Positions 41,563 through 50,332 of a stretch of DNA of 64,000 nucleotides are shown piece after piece (positions within the stretch are counted from its first letter, which is position 1; each line of letters begins with the position of its first letter). The DNA comes from Cellulomonas sp. Leaf334 (lineage in GTDB: Bacteria > Actinomycetota > Actinomycetes > Actinomycetales > Cellulomonadaceae): positions 485,646-549,645 of the forward strand of contig NZ_LMOO01000005.1 of the NCBI RefSeq assembly GCF_001424195.1, given 5' to 3'. The notes beneath the pieces were generated by a model. That model saw only the letters and a list, made by a program, of their open reading frames with translations, did no database searches and was not told the DNA's origin. Both the position numbers and the translations under genes were made by a program.

Positions 41563-42291
41563 GTGCCCCCGCTCCCCGTCGCCCCGGAAACCCGCCGGAG
41601 CCGGCGAGCCCGACGGGTCTCGAAGCCGAAGCGGCACCGGGTCCGCACGGTGTCCCTCGCACTGGTGAGCACGTTCGCCCTCGTGGCGGTGGGGTTCGCC
41701 CTGAACCCCACGGGCGACCCGTCCCACATCCCTGACGTCTTCGAGCTGGCCGCCCCGCGCGACGGCGCCGTGGTGTCCCGGTCGGGTGACCGCGCACCGG
41801 ATCCCACCACGGCAGCGCCGACCACTGCGGAGACGCCGACGGCCACCCCAGAACCGGAACCAGAACCAGAGCCGGAGCCGGAGCCGGAACCCGAACCGGC
41901 CCCTGAACCCGCCCCTCAGCCGGTGCCCGCAGCGCCGACGCTGGTCGAGGAGATCGTCACGCGCACCAACGAGGAACGGGCTGCGGCCGGCCTGCCCGCC
42001 CTGGCCGTCTCGGAGTGCGCGGCGCAGCAGGCGGTGGCCCGCACGGCGCTGCTCGTCGCCGAGAACCGGTTCGAGCACGACCCGCTGGAGCCCATCCTCG
42101 AGGCGTGCGCCGCCCGGGCCGTGGGGGAGAACCTCGCCCTCGGCTACCCGACGGCGCGCGCGGTCGTCGCGGGCTGGATGGGGTCCGACGGCCACCGCGC
42201 CAACATCCTCAACGACAGGTACACGCAGATCGGCGTCGGCTGCACGGACGGCCCGCGGGGCCTCCTGTGCGCGCAGGTGTTCGTGGCCTGA
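41563..42291 (+). CDS. Membrane-anchored CAP (SCP/PR-1) domain protein
   Basis: 242 aa. A very basic N-terminus (RRSRRARRVSKPKRHR) is followed by one membrane segment (about 29-47), a Thr/Pro stalk with an EPEPEP run, and a CAP domain (about 125-242). CAP motifs: RTNEERAAAGLPAL, NRFEHDPL, ENLALGY, GSDGHRANIL and IGVGC. Bacterial CAP proteins are extracytoplasmic with mostly unknown function. Start supported by a leaderless-type -10. A second, shorter CAP protein is encoded at 61329-61817. Confidence 0.85.
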   Translation: MPPLPVAPETRRSRRARRVSKPKRHRVRTVSLALVSTFALVAVGFALNPTGDPSHIPDVFELAAPRDGAVVSRSGDRAPDPTTAAPTTAETPTATPEPEPEPEPEPEPEPEPAPEPAPQPVPAAPTLVEEIVTRTNEERAAAGLPALAVSECAAQQAVARTALLVAENRFEHDPLEPILEACAARAVGENLALGYPTARAVVAGWMGSDGHRANILNDRYTQIGVGCTDGPRGLLCAQVFVA

Positions 42292-42310
42292 GCGGTCCGA
42301 GCCGAGCGCG

Positions 42311-42553
42311 TCAGCGTCGGCGCGCGGTGTTCCGACGGGCCCACAGCACGCCGAGCAGCCCGAGGACGACCCCGGTCGCGCACACCCACGCGGGCATCCA
42401 CGACGCGTCGCCGCTGCCCGCCAGCACCACGGCCACCACGAACGCGACCCCCCAGACGGCCGTGCCGACGAGCATCACCCGTCCCAGGTCGACGTCCACG
42501 GGGGGTGGCGGGGTCCGGGTCGGGTGCAGCAGGCGGGCGATCAACGAGGGCAC
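42311..42553 (-). CDS. DUF2530 membrane protein
   Basis: 80 aa. Two hydrophobic helices (about 25-45 and 52-70) follow the short motif PPPVDVDLGR, typical of DUF2530. Members are often next to NCS2 purine permease genes in actinobacteria, and here it is divergent from one. It may assist or regulate the permease; this rests on context alone. Confidence 0.8.
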   Translation of the reverse strand: MPSLIARLLHPTRTPPPPVDVDLGRVMLVGTAVWGVAFVVAVVLAGSGDASWMPAWVCATGVVLGLLGVLWARRNTARRR

Positions 42554-42623
42554 CGGCAGAGCCTAGTTGTACCCGGCGGGCTGCCGTCCGCCGCCGGAAA
42601 CATGGGTCTGCAACACTGCGCGC

Positions 42624-44123
42624 ATGTCTACGACCCCCACTGCGCAGACGGACCGTCCTGCGCCTCCGACGAACGCTGTCGACCGCTGGTTCAAGATCAC
42701 CGAGCGCGGCTCGACCATCGGTACCGAGATCCGCGGTGGTCTCGTCACCTTCTTCACGATGAGCTACATCATCGTGCTCAACCCCCTGATCATCGGCACG
42801 GTCCGCTCCGGGGACGGCCAGTTCCTCGGCGGCGGCGACGCCCCCGACCTGACGGCGGTCGCGGCCACCACGGCGCTCGTCGCCGGCGTGCTCACGATCC
42901 TCATGGGCGTCGTCGCCAACTTCCCGCTGGCGCTCGCCGCGGGGCTCGGCCTCAACGCCGTCGTCGCCTACTCGATCGCGGCGCTGCCGAACATGTCCTG
43001 GCAGGACGCCATGGGCATCGTCGTGCTCGAGGGGCTGATCATCCTGGTCCTCGTGCTCACCGGGTTCCGGGCGGCGGTGTTCCGTGCGGTCCCCGTGGAG
43101 ATCAAGACGGCGATCAGCGTCGGCATCGGCCTGTTCATCGCGTTCATCGGCCTCGTCGACGCAGGTTTCGTGCGGATCCCCGCGAGCATGGCCGTCCCCG
43201 TGGAGCTCGGCATCGCCGGGTCGCTGGGCAGCTGGCCGCTGCTGGTGTTCGTGTTCGGGCTGCTCCTGGCGATCGTCCTCATGGTCCGCAAGGTCAAGGG
43301 CGCCATCCTCATCGCGATCGTCTCCGCGACGGTGCTGGCGTTCGTCATCGAGCTCGTCGGCAACATCGGGCCGCAGAAGGACGAGACCGGTGCCGTCGTC
43401 AACCCGGGCGGCTGGGCGCTGGGCAACCCGCACTGGCCGGACGGCGGGATCATCGCGACGCCCGACTTCTCGCTGGTCGGTCAGTTCTCCCTCTTCGGCT
43501 CCATCGAGTCCATCGGGATCGTCGCCGTCCTGCTGCTCGTGTTCTCGCTCCTGCTCGCCGACTTCTTCGACACGATGGGCACGATGGTCGCCGTCGGCAG
43601 CGAGGCGAAGCTGCTCGACAAGGACGGCAACCCGATCGGCACCCAGAAGATCCTCGTCGTCGACTCCATCGCGGCGGCCGCCGGTGGCGCCGGCAGCGTC
43701 TCCTCGAACACCAGCTACATCGAGTCCGCGGCGGGCGTCGGTGACGGTGCGCGCACCGGACTGGCCTCCGTCGTCACCGGTATCGCGTTCCTGCTGGCCA
43801 CGTTCCTGGCGCCGCTGGTCTCCATGGTCCCGTTCGAGGCGGCCACCCCGGCGCTCGTCGTCGTCGGCTTCCTCATGGTCACGCAGATCACGGGCATCGA
43901 CTGGAGGAACTGGGAGCTCGCCATCCCGGCGTTCCTCACGATCGTCCTGATGCCGTTCACCTACTCGATCACCGCGGGCATCGGCGCGGGCATCATCACG
44001 TTCGTCGTCATCAAGCTGTCCCTCGGCAAGATCCGCGAGATCCATGCGTTCATGTGGGTGGCGTCGGCGATGTTCGTCGTCTACTTCCTCATCGGCCCCA
44101 TCAAGAGCGTGCTCGGGGTCTGA
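42624..44123 (+). CDS. NCS2/AzgA-like purine (guanine/hypoxanthine) permease
   Basis: 499 aa with about 12-14 membrane segments. It starts MSTTPTAQTDR, then FKITERGSTIGTEIRGGLVTFFTMSYIIVLNP, the N-terminal signature of the AzgA/GhxP/PbuG group. LFDTMG-like DFFDTMGTMVAVG and GAGSVSSNTSYIESAAG are the substrate-site motifs. It imports purine bases with protons. The ATG at 42624 is chosen over an upstream in-frame start at 42567. It ends with a strong terminator. Confidence 0.9.
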   Translation: MSTTPTAQTDRPAPPTNAVDRWFKITERGSTIGTEIRGGLVTFFTMSYIIVLNPLIIGTVRSGDGQFLGGGDAPDLTAVAATTALVAGVLTILMGVVANFPLALAAGLGLNAVVAYSIAALPNMSWQDAMGIVVLEGLIILVLVLTGFRAAVFRAVPVEIKTAISVGIGLFIAFIGLVDAGFVRIPASMAVPVELGIAGSLGSWPLLVFVFGLLLAIVLMVRKVKGAILIAIVSATVLAFVIELVGNIGPQKDETGAVVNPGGWALGNPHWPDGGIIATPDFSLVGQFSLFGSIESIGIVAVLLLVFSLLLADFFDTMGTMVAVGSEAKLLDKDGNPIGTQKILVVDSIAAAAGGAGSVSSNTSYIESAAGVGDGARTGLASVVTGIAFLLATFLAPLVSMVPFEAATPALVVVGFLMVTQITGIDWRNWELAIPAFLTIVLMPFTYSITAGIGAGIITFVVIKLSLGKIREIHAFMWVASAMFVVYFLIGPIKSVLGV

Positions 44124-44137
44124 CCCCACGCACGACG

Positions 44138-44166
44138 GAGGCCGGGTCCCGACGGGGCCCGGCCTC
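44138..44166 (+). terminator. Terminator of the NCS2 permease gene
   Basis: Arms 44138-44150 and 44154-44166 form a 13-bp stem with one G-U pair and a GAC loop, followed by TTCTTCTC. Confidence 0.85.
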
Positions 44167-44175
44167 TTCTCGTGC

Positions 44176-44793
44176 TCAGCGGCGGACGGCCGCCACGATG
44201 GTCTCGACCGCGGGCAGCAGCTGCGTGAACGACTGCCGGTACAGCGCCGCGTCACCGCGGTACGGGTCGACGACGTCGTCGTCCACCGGCCGGTGCGCCA
44301 TGAGCCCACGACGCGACGCGGCCACCGGTACCAGGGTCCGGATCCGGTCCGCGGTGGTCGCGTTGGCGCCCGGGAGGGTCGCGGGGTCGACGTCCGTGAC
44401 GAGCCGCGCCAGCTCGCGCAACGTGAACGTGCGCCGCACGGCCGACGGGACCATCTCGACGATCGCGGAGCGGTGGCGACGGGTCAGCGCGAGCACCAGG
44501 TCCGCCTGCTGCACCAGCCCGGGAACCAGCTGCCGAGCCTCGAAGCCACGGGGGTCGACACCCTGCGCAGCGACCATCTCGGCCATCTCGTCGGTCATCG
44601 GGTGGCCGACGAGGGCGCCCGTCCCGGCGGAGCCGATCTCGATCGCGGGCGTCAGCCCCCCGGCGCCGTCACGCCCCCGGTACGCAGCACCCAGACCGGC
44701 AGCCAGCAGTCGCTCGGCGGCCGGCGACCGGCAGATGTTGCCGGTGCAGACGACGAGGACGCGGAACGGCTCGGCCAGGTCGGAGGGGTTCAC
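44176..44793 (-). CDS. Low-molecular-weight protein tyrosine phosphatase (Wzb-like)
   Basis: 205 aa, GTG start at 44793. VVCTGNICRSPAAE holds the C-x5-R-S phosphate loop (Cys16 to Arg22), and VVDPYRGD carries the general-acid Asp. Wzb-type phosphatases remove phosphate from Wzc tyrosine kinases and so switch exopolysaccharide export; a Wzc-like kinase lies 4 kb away (48564-50120). It is longer than the usual 150 aa, with an insertion between the loop and the DP motif. It marks the left edge of the exopolysaccharide locus. Confidence 0.9.
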   Translation of the reverse strand: MNPSDLAEPFRVLVVCTGNICRSPAAERLLAAGLGAAYRGRDGAGGLTPAIEIGSAGTGALVGHPMTDEMAEMVAAQGVDPRGFEARQLVPGLVQQADLVLALTRRHRSAIVEMVPSAVRRTFTLRELARLVTDVDPATLPGANATTADRIRTLVPVAASRRGLMAHRPVDDDVVDPYRGDAALYRQSFTQLLPAVETIVAAVRR

Positions 44794-45002
44794 GGTCTCT
44801 ATCTTGCGGTCTGCGCGGCTGGTTCCCCGCATCCCATGACCCGATCGGCGCAGCGATTCCACCCTGGGCCCCTCGCGGGGAGTCGGGTGCCTCTGGCCCG
44901 AAAGGGCAGGCGCCGAGGGTGTGTCCGGCGGCGAAACGTCGCTATTGTCGGATTCGGACGAGCGGGCCGGGGGGCGGCGCGGACGATCTGGGGGACTGAA
45001 GG

Positions 45003-45602
45003 ATGAACAGAAGATCGCGCACCATCGCGACCGTCGTCGTGGCCGCCGCGCTCGCACTCTCACCACTCGCGGCCTCCGCGGCCAGCGCGGTGAACGTCCC
45101 CAGTCCGACGGACACCTCCACGGCGACGACCACGCCGACGCCGACGCCGACGGTCACGGAGACCACGACTCCGGCCCCACAGCCGGCGGCCTCCTGCGCG
45201 GTCAGTGTGAGCACCACGACCGTCGGCGCCTCGGTGACGCTGAGCTGCACCGGGCTGGTGCCGGGGGCGGTCCACAGCATCACCGTGACGTCGACCGACC
45301 CGGCGACGCCCGACTCGGCGATCGCCGTCGCCGGTGAGAAGACCACGTCCAAGACGGCAGGAGCCGACGGGACGGTCACCGGTGTCGTCACCCTGACCGC
45401 GGCCGGCACCTACACGATCGTGGTCCGGGACCAGACCAACGCGGCGCTCAGCAGTCTCACCGTCACCGCGGTCGCGCGCGCCACGCCAACCCAGCTCAGC
45501 GAGACCGGCGTGGACCCGCTGCCCCTCGCACTCGGCGCGGGGGCCCTCGTCGCCCTGGGCGCCGGGATCGTCGTGCTCGTCCGGCGCCGACAGGTCTCCT
45601 GA
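45003..45602 (+). CDS. LPXTG-like surface protein, paralogue 1
   Basis: 199 aa. Signal peptide (about 1-29, ASAASA), Thr/Pro-rich stalk, one Ig-like beta domain (about 60-155) with a Cys pair, and a sorting signal near the C-terminus: LSETG followed by a hydrophobic helix and RRRQ. The domain shares PDSAI(A/T)-(V/I)AG-K and the AGT(Y/F)T pattern with the protein at 47707, and both end with almost the same membrane helix. The pair flanks the DUF4012 gene. Probably anchored to the wall by sortase, with an envelope or polymer-related role that is not known. Confidence 0.75.
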   Translation: MNRRSRTIATVVVAAALALSPLAASAASAVNVPSPTDTSTATTTPTPTPTVTETTTPAPQPAASCAVSVSTTTVGASVTLSCTGLVPGAVHSITVTSTDPATPDSAIAVAGEKTTSKTAGADGTVTGVVTLTAAGTYTIVVRDQTNAALSSLTVTAVARATPTQLSETGVDPLPLALGAGALVALGAGIVVLVRRRQVS

Positions 45603-45774
45603 CCATCGACTCCTCTGAGCGTGTCGATCGACCTCTCTCCCGTGGATCCGGCCTTCCCGTAGGCCGATCGGGCCAGGCTGTGCCCCGCCTGACCGGCTGA
45701 CTCAGGCGGCGCCGGTACCATTCCGACCGCCGACGCCTGCCCGGGCGGCGGTTCGCCAGGGGGAGAGAGACGTC

Positions 45775-47640
45775 GTGACGCACCCGGGATGGGGAGACGA
45801 CTGGAACGCGCAGCCGGTCCCCGCGGCGCCCGAGCACCCCGAGACGGTCCGCCGACGACGCACCAGCTACGTCCGCGCGCGCCGCCGTCGGAACCTGCGC
45901 CGCGTGCTCGTCGGCTGTGGCGTCGTCGTGCTGATCGTGATCGCCCTCGGCGTCTGGCTGGCCGTCGACGCGAAGCGCGCGTCCGACGCGCTCCAAGCCG
46001 CTCGCGGAGACGTGCAGGACCTCCAGGAGCAGGTGCGGGCCGGCGACTCGGCCGCCGCGGACAAGACCCTCGTGCAGCTGCAGGCGCACTCCTCGACCGC
46101 CGCCATCGCGACCAGCGGACCCGTCTGGACCCTCGCGGGCAGCGTGCCGTGGGTCGGTCAGAACGTGGACGCCGTGCAGACCGTCGCGCAGGCCGTCGAC
46201 GACCTCGCCCAGCACGCCCTGCCGTCGCTGATGCAGGCGAGCACCCTGGTGGACCCGGCCGCGCTCGCTCCCGTGGACGGTCGCGTGAACCTCGCGCCGC
46301 TCCAGGAGGCGGCACCGGCGATCGTCGCGGCCGACGACGCCGTGCAGATCACCGCGCAGCAGCTCGACGACCTCGACACGTCCTCGTTGCTCGCGTTCGT
46401 CGCCGAGCCCGTCGAAACCTTGCGTGACCAGGTCGCCGACGTCGCCGTGACCACCGCGACCGCGTCGCGCGCCGCGCAGCTGGTGCCCGCGATGATGGGC
46501 GCCGAGGGGCCGCGCAACTATCTCGTCCTCGTGCAGAACAACGCGGAGCAGCGCGCCACCGGGGGTATCCCGGGCTCGGTCCTGCATCTGCGGGCGGACG
46601 GAGGTGCGGTCACGGTGGTCGTCGAACGGTCTGGGGGCTCGCTCAGCGGGTTCGCCGACCCTGTGCTGCCGCTCACCGAGGCTGAGCTCTCACTCTTCGG
46701 TCCGCTGCTCGGCACCGACATGCGCGACGTCACGTTCACCCCGGACTTCCCACGCTCTGGTGCTCTGGCCAAGGCGATCTGGGAGCAGGAGGTGGGTGAC
46801 ACGATCGACGGCGTCCTCTCCGTCGACCCGGTCGCGCTCGGGCTCGTGCTCGACGCCACGGGTCCGGTCCCGCTCTCCGACGGGACCACCCTCTCCGGCG
46901 ACGACGCCGCGCAGCGCCTGCTCAACCAGGTCTACCTCGACCTCGACGACCCCCGGGACCAGGACGCCTTCTTCTCGGACACGTCACGTTCGGTGTTCGC
47001 CGCGGTCGTCGGCGGCCAGGGCGACGCGCCCGCGGTGATGGACGCGCTCGCCGAGGCAGCCCGGCAAGGCCGGTTCATGGTCTGGTCCGCCGACGAGGGG
47101 GAGCAGGACCTCCTCGCGCCGACCGTCCTCGGCGGGGTGCTGCGCGGTGTCGACGACGACTCGGCCGTGATCGGCGTCTACCTCAACGACGGCACCCAGG
47201 CGAAGCTCGGCTACTACCTGGACCTGCTCATCGAGGGCGAGGCGACGGAGTGCCGTCCTGACGGGTCGCAGATCGTCCACGCCGTCGTGACGCTGCAGTA
47301 CGACGCACCCCCGGATGCCGCCGACCTACCGTCCTATCTCGTCGGTCTGGACAGCATCGTCCCCCTCGGTGAAATTCGGACAAATACCCTGATCTACGCA
47401 CCCGCGGGGGGCGGAATCGATTCAGTGCGGGTGAATCCTGATCCGCAAGGCCTGCTCGCCCAGATCCACGATGATCTGGGGGTAGGCGGTCGGACATTCA
47501 CGCTCAAACCCGGCGAAAGCGGCTCCCTGGAGCTGGACATCGTCACCGGAAAGGAACAACGCGGTGACGTGCACATTCGCTCCACGCCGACCGCCCGCCA
47601 AAAGGGTGACGCAGTCGTGGGTTCCGCATGCGAGAAGTAG
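45775..47640 (+). CDS. DUF4012 membrane protein
   Basis: 621 aa, GTG start. A basic cytoplasmic N-terminus (RRRRTSYVRARRRRNLRR), one membrane helix (about 43-64), a helical segment with coiled-coil character, then the large extracytoplasmic DUF4012 region. The conserved core RNYLVLVQNNAEQRATGGIPGS and the later DGVLSVDPVALG are present. DUF4012 genes are frequent in actinobacterial polysaccharide and surface loci, and the function is unknown. GGGGGAGAGAGA lies upstream of the start. It is bracketed by two LPXTG-like paralogues on the same strand. Confidence 0.85.
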   Translation: MTHPGWGDDWNAQPVPAAPEHPETVRRRRTSYVRARRRRNLRRVLVGCGVVVLIVIALGVWLAVDAKRASDALQAARGDVQDLQEQVRAGDSAAADKTLVQLQAHSSTAAIATSGPVWTLAGSVPWVGQNVDAVQTVAQAVDDLAQHALPSLMQASTLVDPAALAPVDGRVNLAPLQEAAPAIVAADDAVQITAQQLDDLDTSSLLAFVAEPVETLRDQVADVAVTTATASRAAQLVPAMMGAEGPRNYLVLVQNNAEQRATGGIPGSVLHLRADGGAVTVVVERSGGSLSGFADPVLPLTEAELSLFGPLLGTDMRDVTFTPDFPRSGALAKAIWEQEVGDTIDGVLSVDPVALGLVLDATGPVPLSDGTTLSGDDAAQRLLNQVYLDLDDPRDQDAFFSDTSRSVFAAVVGGQGDAPAVMDALAEAARQGRFMVWSADEGEQDLLAPTVLGGVLRGVDDDSAVIGVYLNDGTQAKLGYYLDLLIEGEATECRPDGSQIVHAVVTLQYDAPPDAADLPSYLVGLDSIVPLGEIRTNTLIYAPAGGGIDSVRVNPDPQGLLAQIHDDLGVGGRTFTLKPGESGSLELDIVTGKEQRGDVHIRSTPTARQKGDAVVGSACEK

Positions 47641-47706
47641 CAGGTACGGTTGCCCCTAGTCACAAGACGCCACTCCTGTAACACGACTGTCCGGGGGGAC
47701 ACCCAC

Positions 47707-48225
47707 ATGAAGATCCGTCGCACCGCTCTGGTCGCTGTTGCTGCCGTGTCACTTGCTCTTGTTCCGTCCGCCGCATTTGCCTATGGCGCCGGTGACTACT
47801 CGAACCTCGGCACGGTTTCCGACACAACGCCCGCCGTCGGTCAGAGCTTCACCGTGACGGTCACCGGGCCCCCCAACACCCCGGTCGGGCTGACCATCAC
47901 CAGCAACCCGGCCTCGATCCCGGACTCCGCGATCACCATCGCCGGGACGAAGTCGCTCACCAAGACCACGAACGCTTCGGGCACGGCGGTCTTCACCGTC
48001 ACGCTGAGCCAGGCCGGCACCTTCACGCTGGTCGCCACCGACGGCGTCTCCGGTGCGGTCCTCAGCTCGCAGGCCGTCACGGTCGCCGGTGCTGCCGGCT
48101 CGGGCAACCTGAGCTCGACCGGTTCCAACGCGCTGCCGATCGCCTTGGGCGCTGGCGCGCTGGTCCTCATCGGCGCCGGTGGCGTCGTGATGGCCCGCCG
48201 TCGCTCGGCCGACGTCGCGGCCTGA
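47707..48225 (+). CDS. LPXTG-like surface protein, paralogue 2
   Basis: 172 aa. Signal peptide (about 1-25, SAAFAY), one beta-sandwich domain, and a C-terminal LSSTG signal with a hydrophobic helix and RRRS. The PDSAITIAG block and the LPIALGAGALVLIGAG helix closely resemble paralogue 1 (45003), which has a longer Thr/Pro stalk. An ATG at 47707 follows GGGGGGA. The gene ends with a perfect 15-bp terminator, closing the three-gene surface-protein group. Confidence 0.75.
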   Translation: MKIRRTALVAVAAVSLALVPSAAFAYGAGDYSNLGTVSDTTPAVGQSFTVTVTGPPNTPVGLTITSNPASIPDSAITIAGTKSLTKTTNASGTAVFTVTLSQAGTFTLVATDGVSGAVLSSQAVTVAGAAGSGNLSSTGSNALPIALGAGALVLIGAGGVVMARRRSADVAA

Positions 48226-48241
48226 ACCGCCTCGCACTGAC

Positions 48242-48275
48242 CGAGAGCCCCGCACCGGATGGTGCGGGGCTCTCG
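48242..48275 (+). terminator. Terminator of the surface-protein group
   Basis: Arms 48242-48256 and 48261-48275 form a perfect 15-bp stem with a GGAT loop. Confidence 0.9.
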
Positions 48276-48514
48276 TGCGTCTGGGGATGGTCTGGGCCCC
48301 ACGGCCGTATACGTGCGGCGCCGTAGCTCGCCTGCACTTGCCTCGCGTCTCCAGACCCGAGCAGCGCGTCACGACGCGCGCGGTCATCGCCTGACGCCGT
48401 AGCCCGGCGGCCGGTGTCCACGGTCCTTGTCGCAGGGGCCCCGCTGCGCCCATACCGCGTCGTCTGCGTAGCGACCACGACGGCCGACGGCGCGCGAGCT
48501 ACCGGGAACGAGAA
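48276..48514. other. Non-coding gap between convergent genes
   Basis: Together with its flanking terminators this is the longest gene-free stretch (48226-48563). No convincing gene, RNA structure or mobile-element end was recognised; the only open frame is a short basic one on the minus strand without family resemblance. Confidence 0.6.
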
Positions 48515-48542
48515 CGGCCCCGGACCGTGAGGTCCGAGGCCG
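48515..48542 (-). terminator. Terminator of the tyrosine autokinase gene
   Basis: Arms 48515-48526 and 48531-48542 pair at 11 of 12 positions around a GTGA loop, just after the minus-strand stop at 48564. Confidence 0.7.
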
Positions 48543-48563
48543 CCGTCGAGGAGCCGATGCAGG

Positions 48564-50120
48564 TCAGCTGCTCGGTCGCTGGTGCTGCGCAGGCAGGTTC
48601 TGCGCCTGCTGGCGCTGGAAGTCGCTCAGCTGCGTGTCGCTGAGGGAGTCTCCGGGCCACAACGTCGTGGGGCCGGTGACCACCGACGGCTCCGACGGCT
48701 GCGGAGCACGGGCAGGCGGCGAGCCCTTGCGCTTCCTCCGGCTACCTCGGCCCGAGTCCGCTGCGGTGGCCGGCGTGGGGGAGTAGTCGTAGTACGCGTA
48801 CTGGTCGCTCTGCTTGCGCTTCTGGCGGTTGACGACGATCCCGAGGATCCGGGCACCGACGGTCTCCAGGGCGCCCACCGACTCCGCCAGCTGGTTGCGA
48901 TGCAGCTTGTCCGCGCCGACGACCAGCAGCGCGCCACCGGTCAGCTTCGACAGGATCGCCGCGTCGGTGACGGGCAGCAGAGGAGCGGTGTCGATGATGA
49001 CGACGTCGTACTGCGACACGAGCTTCTCCAGCAGGTTCGCCATCGCCAGCGACCCCAGCAGCTCGCTGGGGTTCGGCGGCACCTGACCGGCGGGCAGGAC
49101 GTGCAGGTAGCCGTTGCCCCACGGCTGGATGACGTCCTCGACGCTCGCGCGACCGATCAGGACTGTGGTCAGGCCGACCTTGCCCTCGAGCCCCATGTAC
49201 TTGGCGACGGACGGGCGACGCAGGTCGGCGTCGATCAGCGCGACCCGCGTACCGGCGTCGGCCAGCGTGATCGCCACGTTGATCGACGTCGTCGACTTGC
49301 CCTCTCCAGGAAGCGACGACGTGATGACGATGGACTGTGGCCGATCGGCGATGTCGAGGAACTGCAGGTTGGTCCGCAGCCGCCGGAACGCCTCGGACCG
49401 CTGGCTGTGCGGGCTGCTCTGGACGATGAGGGGGTGCTGGGGAGCGTCGGGGTCGTCGGGAATGATGCCGATGACCGAGGTGTCGGTGACGCGGGCGACG
49501 TCGGCGTCGGAACGGACGCGAGTATCGAGCACCGCCCGGAGAACAGCAACGCCGACGCCGACTGCGAGGCCAAGGAGCAGACCGAGCGCGAGGTTGAGCT
49601 TGAGGTTCGGCGATGAAGGGCCTTCCGGCGAGACCGCATCGCGGACGATCGAAATCTTGACAGCCGAGGCGCTGCCGTCGCTGGGGGTCTCGAGATCCGC
49701 AATGACGTTCTTGAACTCTTTGGCGATGGCGTCGGCTGTGGCGGCCGCCATCGCCGGGTTCTCGTCGGTCACGGAGACGTCGATCAGCGAGGTGTTGAGC
49801 GGGGAGCTCGCGCTCACCCGGGACGCGAGGACCTCTGACCGGTCCTCAAGTCCGAGGTCTTCGATGACGGGCTGAAGCACGAGCGGGCTCGTGACCAGTT
49901 GGGTGTACGAGGTGACCTGCTGGCGTGTGAAGTTGGAGCCCTGCAGGAGGTCGCTCGACGACTCTCCGGCCTTGACCGAGACATACAGCTGTGTCGACGC
50001 CTGATAGAGGGGAGTGGTCGCGAGCGATACCGCTACTGCAAGTCCGGCGCCGAGCAGCGTGAAGACGGCAATCGAGAGCCACCGCTTCCGCAGAATGACC
50101 CAATAGTCCTGAAGCTCCAC
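48564..50120 (-). CDS. Wzc-like polysaccharide co-polymerase / tyrosine autokinase
   Basis: About 518 aa from the GTG at 50120 (VELQDYWVILRKRW); an in-frame start at 50228 would add 36 residues. A Wzz-type chain-length domain lies between two membrane helices (about 15-35 and 175-195). A BY-kinase domain follows: Walker A LPGEGKSTTS, Walker A' VALIDADLRRP and Walker B VVIIDTAPLLPV. A tyrosine cluster YAYYDYSP precedes a basic, Pro-rich tail. It controls export and chain length of the polysaccharide. Its partner phosphatase is at 44176. Divergent from the priming transferase. Confidence 0.92.
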   Translation of the reverse strand: MELQDYWVILRKRWLSIAVFTLLGAGLAVAVSLATTPLYQASTQLYVSVKAGESSSDLLQGSNFTRQQVTSYTQLVTSPLVLQPVIEDLGLEDRSEVLASRVSASSPLNTSLIDVSVTDENPAMAAATADAIAKEFKNVIADLETPSDGSASAVKISIVRDAVSPEGPSSPNLKLNLALGLLLGLAVGVGVAVLRAVLDTRVRSDADVARVTDTSVIGIIPDDPDAPQHPLIVQSSPHSQRSEAFRRLRTNLQFLDIADRPQSIVITSSLPGEGKSTTSINVAITLADAGTRVALIDADLRRPSVAKYMGLEGKVGLTTVLIGRASVEDVIQPWGNGYLHVLPAGQVPPNPSELLGSLAMANLLEKLVSQYDVVIIDTAPLLPVTDAAILSKLTGGALLVVGADKLHRNQLAESVGALETVGARILGIVVNRQKRKQSDQYAYYDYSPTPATAADSGRGSRRKRKGSPPARAPQPSEPSVVTGPTTLWPGDSLSDTQLSDFQRQQAQNLPAQHQRPSS

Positions 50121-50268
50121 TGCCCTGATCTCCCCTGCTCGGTTATACGCGGGCGCAAGTCTCTCATAGCCCGTGATCTCGCGGATCTCCGGGTGAAAAA
50201 CGGCGACGGGTCCGGCTTGCCCCCCCATTAGTCCCGATCCCTCGATTCTCGCCCTCGGCGCGCCGATG

Positions 50269-50315
50269 TAGGATTGCGGCTACGCGTTTCCTGTGGCTCG
50301 CGCAGCAAGGAAACG
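50269..50315 (+). promoter_or_regulatory. Promoter and leader inverted repeat of the polysaccharide cassette
   Basis: TAGGAT (50269-50274) is a plausible -10. An inverted repeat CGTTTCCT (50285-50292) / AGGAAACG (50308-50315), 15-nt spacer, would lie at the 5' end of the mRNA. It may be an operator or a leader hairpin. Confidence 0.45.
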
Positions 50316-50332
50316 GACACCGGGGGGTAAAT

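Noticed and set aside
37656..41846. Minus-strand open frame of 1396 codons
   Set aside because: Antisense of the DUF3027 and GHKL ATPase genes. Its length only reflects the lack of stop codons in GC-rich DNA.
42624..44123. Purine riboswitch upstream of the NCS2 permease
   Set aside because: Only about 70 nt separate it from the divergent gene, and no purine-aptamer pairing pattern was recognised.
48167..48478. 103-codon minus-strand open frame in the gap before the kinase gene
   Set aside because: It overlaps the terminator and the end of the surface-protein gene, has basic low-complexity composition and no family resemblance.
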